In this document: piece after piece, positions 5,723-7,390 of the stretch
Numbering within the stretch: the first letter of the stretch is position 1
How the letters are laid out: every line of letters starts with the position of its first letter
Origin: Rhodoluna sp.
GTDB lineage: Bacteria > Actinomycetota > Actinomycetes > Actinomycetales > Microbacteriaceae
Assembly: GCA_026393335.1 (NCBI GenBank)
Contig: JAPLAJ010000022.1
Span: forward strand, 1-7,390
Direction of reading: 5' to 3'
DNA: 7,390 nucleotides
The notes under the pieces: generated by a model
Database searches by the model: none
Seen by the model: the letters and a program-made list of their open reading frames with translations, nothing else
Told to the model about the DNA's origin: nothing
Translations under genes and position numbers: made by a program

Positions 5723-6103
5723 ATGATGTTAATGAAGAGGGCAATAAGGCCCTGGCAAAAAGTGCTCATCTTTGCTGCTTTGGTTCTGTTAGTTGCTTTT
5801 GGGGCCGGCTATTCAGCCGGATTGAGGATTACCGCATGGACACCAGGCAATTTTCAAGTCTGTTCAGATACGGTGGATTTTGCCTCAGACTACACGCCAC
5901 CTCCCAGAACTGCTGAGGAGCAGGCTGAATTCGAAAAGTATTGCCCAAATTCCTATTGGGGCGAATGGAACATCACAAAACCAAGCGGTGAAAGGGGTTG
6001 GGAGCTTGTCGGATATTTCAGCTTCTGGCGTCCGTATTGGGGAGTAACCTGGCCTGATAACAATTTGGGCGTTTACGGCCCAAAGCAAAAACCTACCAAC
6101 TAG
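5723..6103 (+). CDS. Small membrane-anchored protein of unknown function
   Basis: I do not recognise this 126-residue protein. A basic N-terminus (MKRAIRPWQK) leads into one membrane helix at about 13-34. A tail of about 90 residues follows and is probably outside the cell by the positive-inside rule. The tail has two cysteines, C47 and C74, a PPPRTAEEQAEFEKYC segment, and many aromatic residues, with seven tryptophans after residue 38. GYFSFWRPYWGVTW at 97-110 is the densest patch. The start is ambiguous: ATG at 5723, 5726 and 5732 are all in frame behind GAGAGGGG. The second or first is most likely given the spacing. It is divergent from the importer operon, and its stop overlaps the stop of trpS on the other strand. 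The gene is probably real because of its strong ribosome binding site and coherent membrane-protein layout. Confidence 0.75.
   Translation: MMLMKRAIRPWQKVLIFAALVLLVAFGAGYSAGLRITAWTPGNFQVCSDTVDFASDYTPPPRTAEEQAEFEKYCPNSYWGEWNITKPSGERGWELVGYFSFWRPYWGVTWPDNNLGVYGPKQKPTN
6064..6084 (-). terminator. Possible terminator hairpin behind trpS
   Basis: TTTGGGC (6064-6070) and GCCCAAA (6078-6084) form a 7-bp stem with a 7-base loop. On the minus strand it begins 16 bases after the trpS stop and is followed by TTGTTATC, only modestly T-rich. It lies inside the last codons of the convergent small gene, which leaves no free space for a separate terminator. It could act in both directions, weakly. Confidence 0.4.
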
Positions 6104-7107
6104 TGAGCCTTAATAAACCCAATACGGTCATAGACAGTGGCAAGGGTGTCCTCTGCTACTGCTCGAGCTTTTTCAGCACCTGAGGCTAGTAACTTATCTA
6201 GTTCAGTTGGATCACTCATTAGGTCGTTGGCTCTATCTCTAATTGGGCCTAGGGCAGCAATGACTACATCTGCGACTTCACCTTTTAGGACTCCATAGCC
6301 TGCGCCAGCAAAGCGTTGTTCTAGTGAAACTAGAGATTCACCACTGATAGAGGAGTGAATAGATAAGAGGTTCGAAACACCTGGCTTGTTTTCCCAATCA
6401 ACCCGGATTGATGAATCTGTATCGGTGACGGCACTCTTGATCTTCTTCATGATGGTTGAATCATCATCCATAAGGTTCACAAGACCTTTAGGGTCAGCTG
6501 CTGATTTAGACATCTTTGCAGTTGGGTTCTGCAGGTCATAGATCTTCGCAGTTTCTTTGAGGATATGTGCCTCGGGAATTGTGAAGGTTTGACCAAATCT
6601 TGAGTTGAAGCGATCTGCTAGATCACGAGTGAGTTCAAGGTGCTGTCTCTGGTCTTCACCAACTGGAACTGCCTTTGGTTGGTAGAGAAGAATATCTGCT
6701 GCTTGCAGGATTGGGTAAGTGAATAGTCCAACAGAAGCTGAATCGCTTCCTGCCTTTTGCGACTTGTCTTTGAACTGAGTCATACGGCTAGCTTCACCGA
6801 AACCGGTGATGCAGTTGAGCACCCAAGCAAGTTCAGCGTGAGCTGGAACATGGCTTTGCACGAATAGTGCTGAGTCTTGAGGGTTAATACCTGCTGCAAT
6901 ATATTGAGCTGCAGTTCTTCTGGTGTTGGTTCTAAGTTCGTTAGGGTCTTGAGGGACAGTGATGGCGTGTAGGTCAACAATGACATAGAAAGCATTGAAG
7001 TCTCTTTGCATATTGACCCAGTTAACTAGGGCTCCAAGGTAGTTACCTAGGTGCAGAGATGATGCACTCGGCTGCATGCCGCTTAGAAGATTTGCTTTGC
7101 CACTCAT
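6100..7107 (-). CDS. trpS: Tryptophanyl-tRNA synthetase
   Basis: This cytoplasmic class I synthetase joins tryptophan to tRNA-Trp using ATP. The 335 residues match the usual bacterial length. The HIGH-type motif is in GMQPSASSLHLGNYLGA (HLGN at 19-22) and the KMSKS loop is at 198-202. Typical TrpRS segments are DLHAIT at 45-50, RMTQFKDK at 108-115, YPILQAADILLY at 131-142 and GEDQ at 150-153. The ATG at 7107 is chosen because the protein then begins MSGKANLLSGMQPS, as in relatives. The open frame extends 30 codons further, but that part is just the end of the upstream gene in another frame. The start follows the exonuclease stop by one base (TAACATG), so translation is probably coupled. No clear ribosome binding site is seen. 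All catalytic motifs are intact. Confidence 0.98.
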   Translation of the reverse strand: MSGKANLLSGMQPSASSLHLGNYLGALVNWVNMQRDFNAFYVIVDLHAITVPQDPNELRTNTRRTAAQYIAAGINPQDSALFVQSHVPAHAELAWVLNCITGFGEASRMTQFKDKSQKAGSDSASVGLFTYPILQAADILLYQPKAVPVGEDQRQHLELTRDLADRFNSRFGQTFTIPEAHILKETAKIYDLQNPTAKMSKSAADPKGLVNLMDDDSTIMKKIKSAVTDTDSSIRVDWENKPGVSNLLSIHSSISGESLVSLEQRFAGAGYGVLKGEVADVVIAALGPIRDRANDLMSDPTELDKLLASGAEKARAVAEDTLATVYDRIGFIKAH

Positions 7108-7108
7108 G

Positions 7109-7390
7109 TTAGATAGCGTACTCAACAACAACAGGGGAATGGTCTGTGAAACGGGTATCGTAGCTAGCTGCTCTATGAACCTTGTAGTTAGAGGCAACTT
7201 TGGCTAGCTTCGGGGTTGCTATTTGATAGTCAATTCTCCAGCCGGTATCAGTATCAAAGGCTTGACCTCTATAACTCCACCAGGTGTATGGACCAGGAAC
7301 ATCTGGATGAGCTGCTCTGCCTAGATCGACCCAACCCTGCTTATGCATCCAGGTATCAAAGTAAGCACGTTCTTCAGGAAGGAAGCCTGC
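7109..7390 (-). CDS. xthA: Exodeoxyribonuclease III, C-terminal part (cut by window edge)
   Basis: Only the last 93 residues are in the window; the 5' part lies beyond the right edge. The product is a Mg-dependent repair nuclease of the exonuclease III / AP endonuclease family. It cuts DNA at abasic sites and degrades 3' ends. The visible segment shows FLPEERAYFDTWM, then PGPYTWWSYRGQAF, GWRIDYQIAT and FTDHSPVVVEY. The GWRIDY and TDHSPV blocks are family hallmarks; the Asp-His of the latter belongs to the active site. It is the upstream partner of trpS with one base between stop and start, so the two are likely one transcript. There is no frameshift in the visible part. Confidence 0.95.
   Translation of the reverse strand, partial: AGFLPEERAYFDTWMHKQGWVDLGRAAHPDVPGPYTWWSYRGQAFDTDTGWRIDYQIATPKLAKVASNYKVHRAASYDTRFTDHSPVVVEYAI

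Noticed and set aside
7108..7197. 30-residue N-terminal extension of the tryptophanyl-tRNA synthetase
   Set aside because: It is the end of the exonuclease III gene read in another frame. The conserved synthetase sequence begins at the ATG at 7107.

Overview
The window looks like a stretch of a compact, moderate-GC actinobacterial chromosome. A freshwater Microbacteriaceae-type genome (the Rhodoluna/Aquiluna kind) is my best guess. The basis is the exonuclease III–tryptophanyl-tRNA synthetase gene pair, an AglEFG-like sugar importer with no ATPase gene beside it, strong AAGGAG/GAGGGG ribosome binding sites and short intergenic gaps. This assignment is inference; no 16S or other marker is present.

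Layout, left to right. Positions 1-350 carry no complete gene. They hold a complete FMN riboswitch (about 78-229, minus strand) that reads toward a gene beyond the left edge. Its downstream region contains an 11-bp anti-aptamer segment. Positions 351-1887 hold two secreted-protein genes on the minus strand: a matrixin-type zinc metalloprotease (859-1887), then a small Pro-rich exported protein (351-842) 16 bases behind it. Positions 1888-2177 are a regulatory gap. Positions 2178-5422 are a three-gene minus-strand carbohydrate ABC importer operon, transcribed as solute-binding lipoprotein, permease 1, permease 2. Permease 1 appears to lack roughly 30 residues near its C-terminus. The 300-base gap at 5423-5722 holds the operon's control region, including a perfect 8-bp-arm palindrome and a sequence also found (14 of 16 bases) upstream of the protease. 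Positions 5723-6103 (plus) encode a small membrane-anchored protein of unknown function. It converges on trpS (6100-7107, minus) with overlapping stop codons. The 3' part of an exonuclease III gene (7109-7390, minus) lies directly upstream of trpS.

How it fits together. The importer would capture an oligosaccharide, possibly an alpha-glucoside, outside the membrane and pass it through a two-permease channel. The energising ATPase must be encoded elsewhere, as is common for shared MsiK/MalK-type ATPases in actinobacteria. The protease and its small neighbour are exported and could act together. The shared 16-bp motif raises the possibility that protease and importer answer to one regulator. 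The most unusual items are the damaged-looking permease, the anti-aptamer pairing, the shared motif and the protease/small-protein pair. I found no CRISPR array, tRNA, rRNA, insertion sequence or phage gene.
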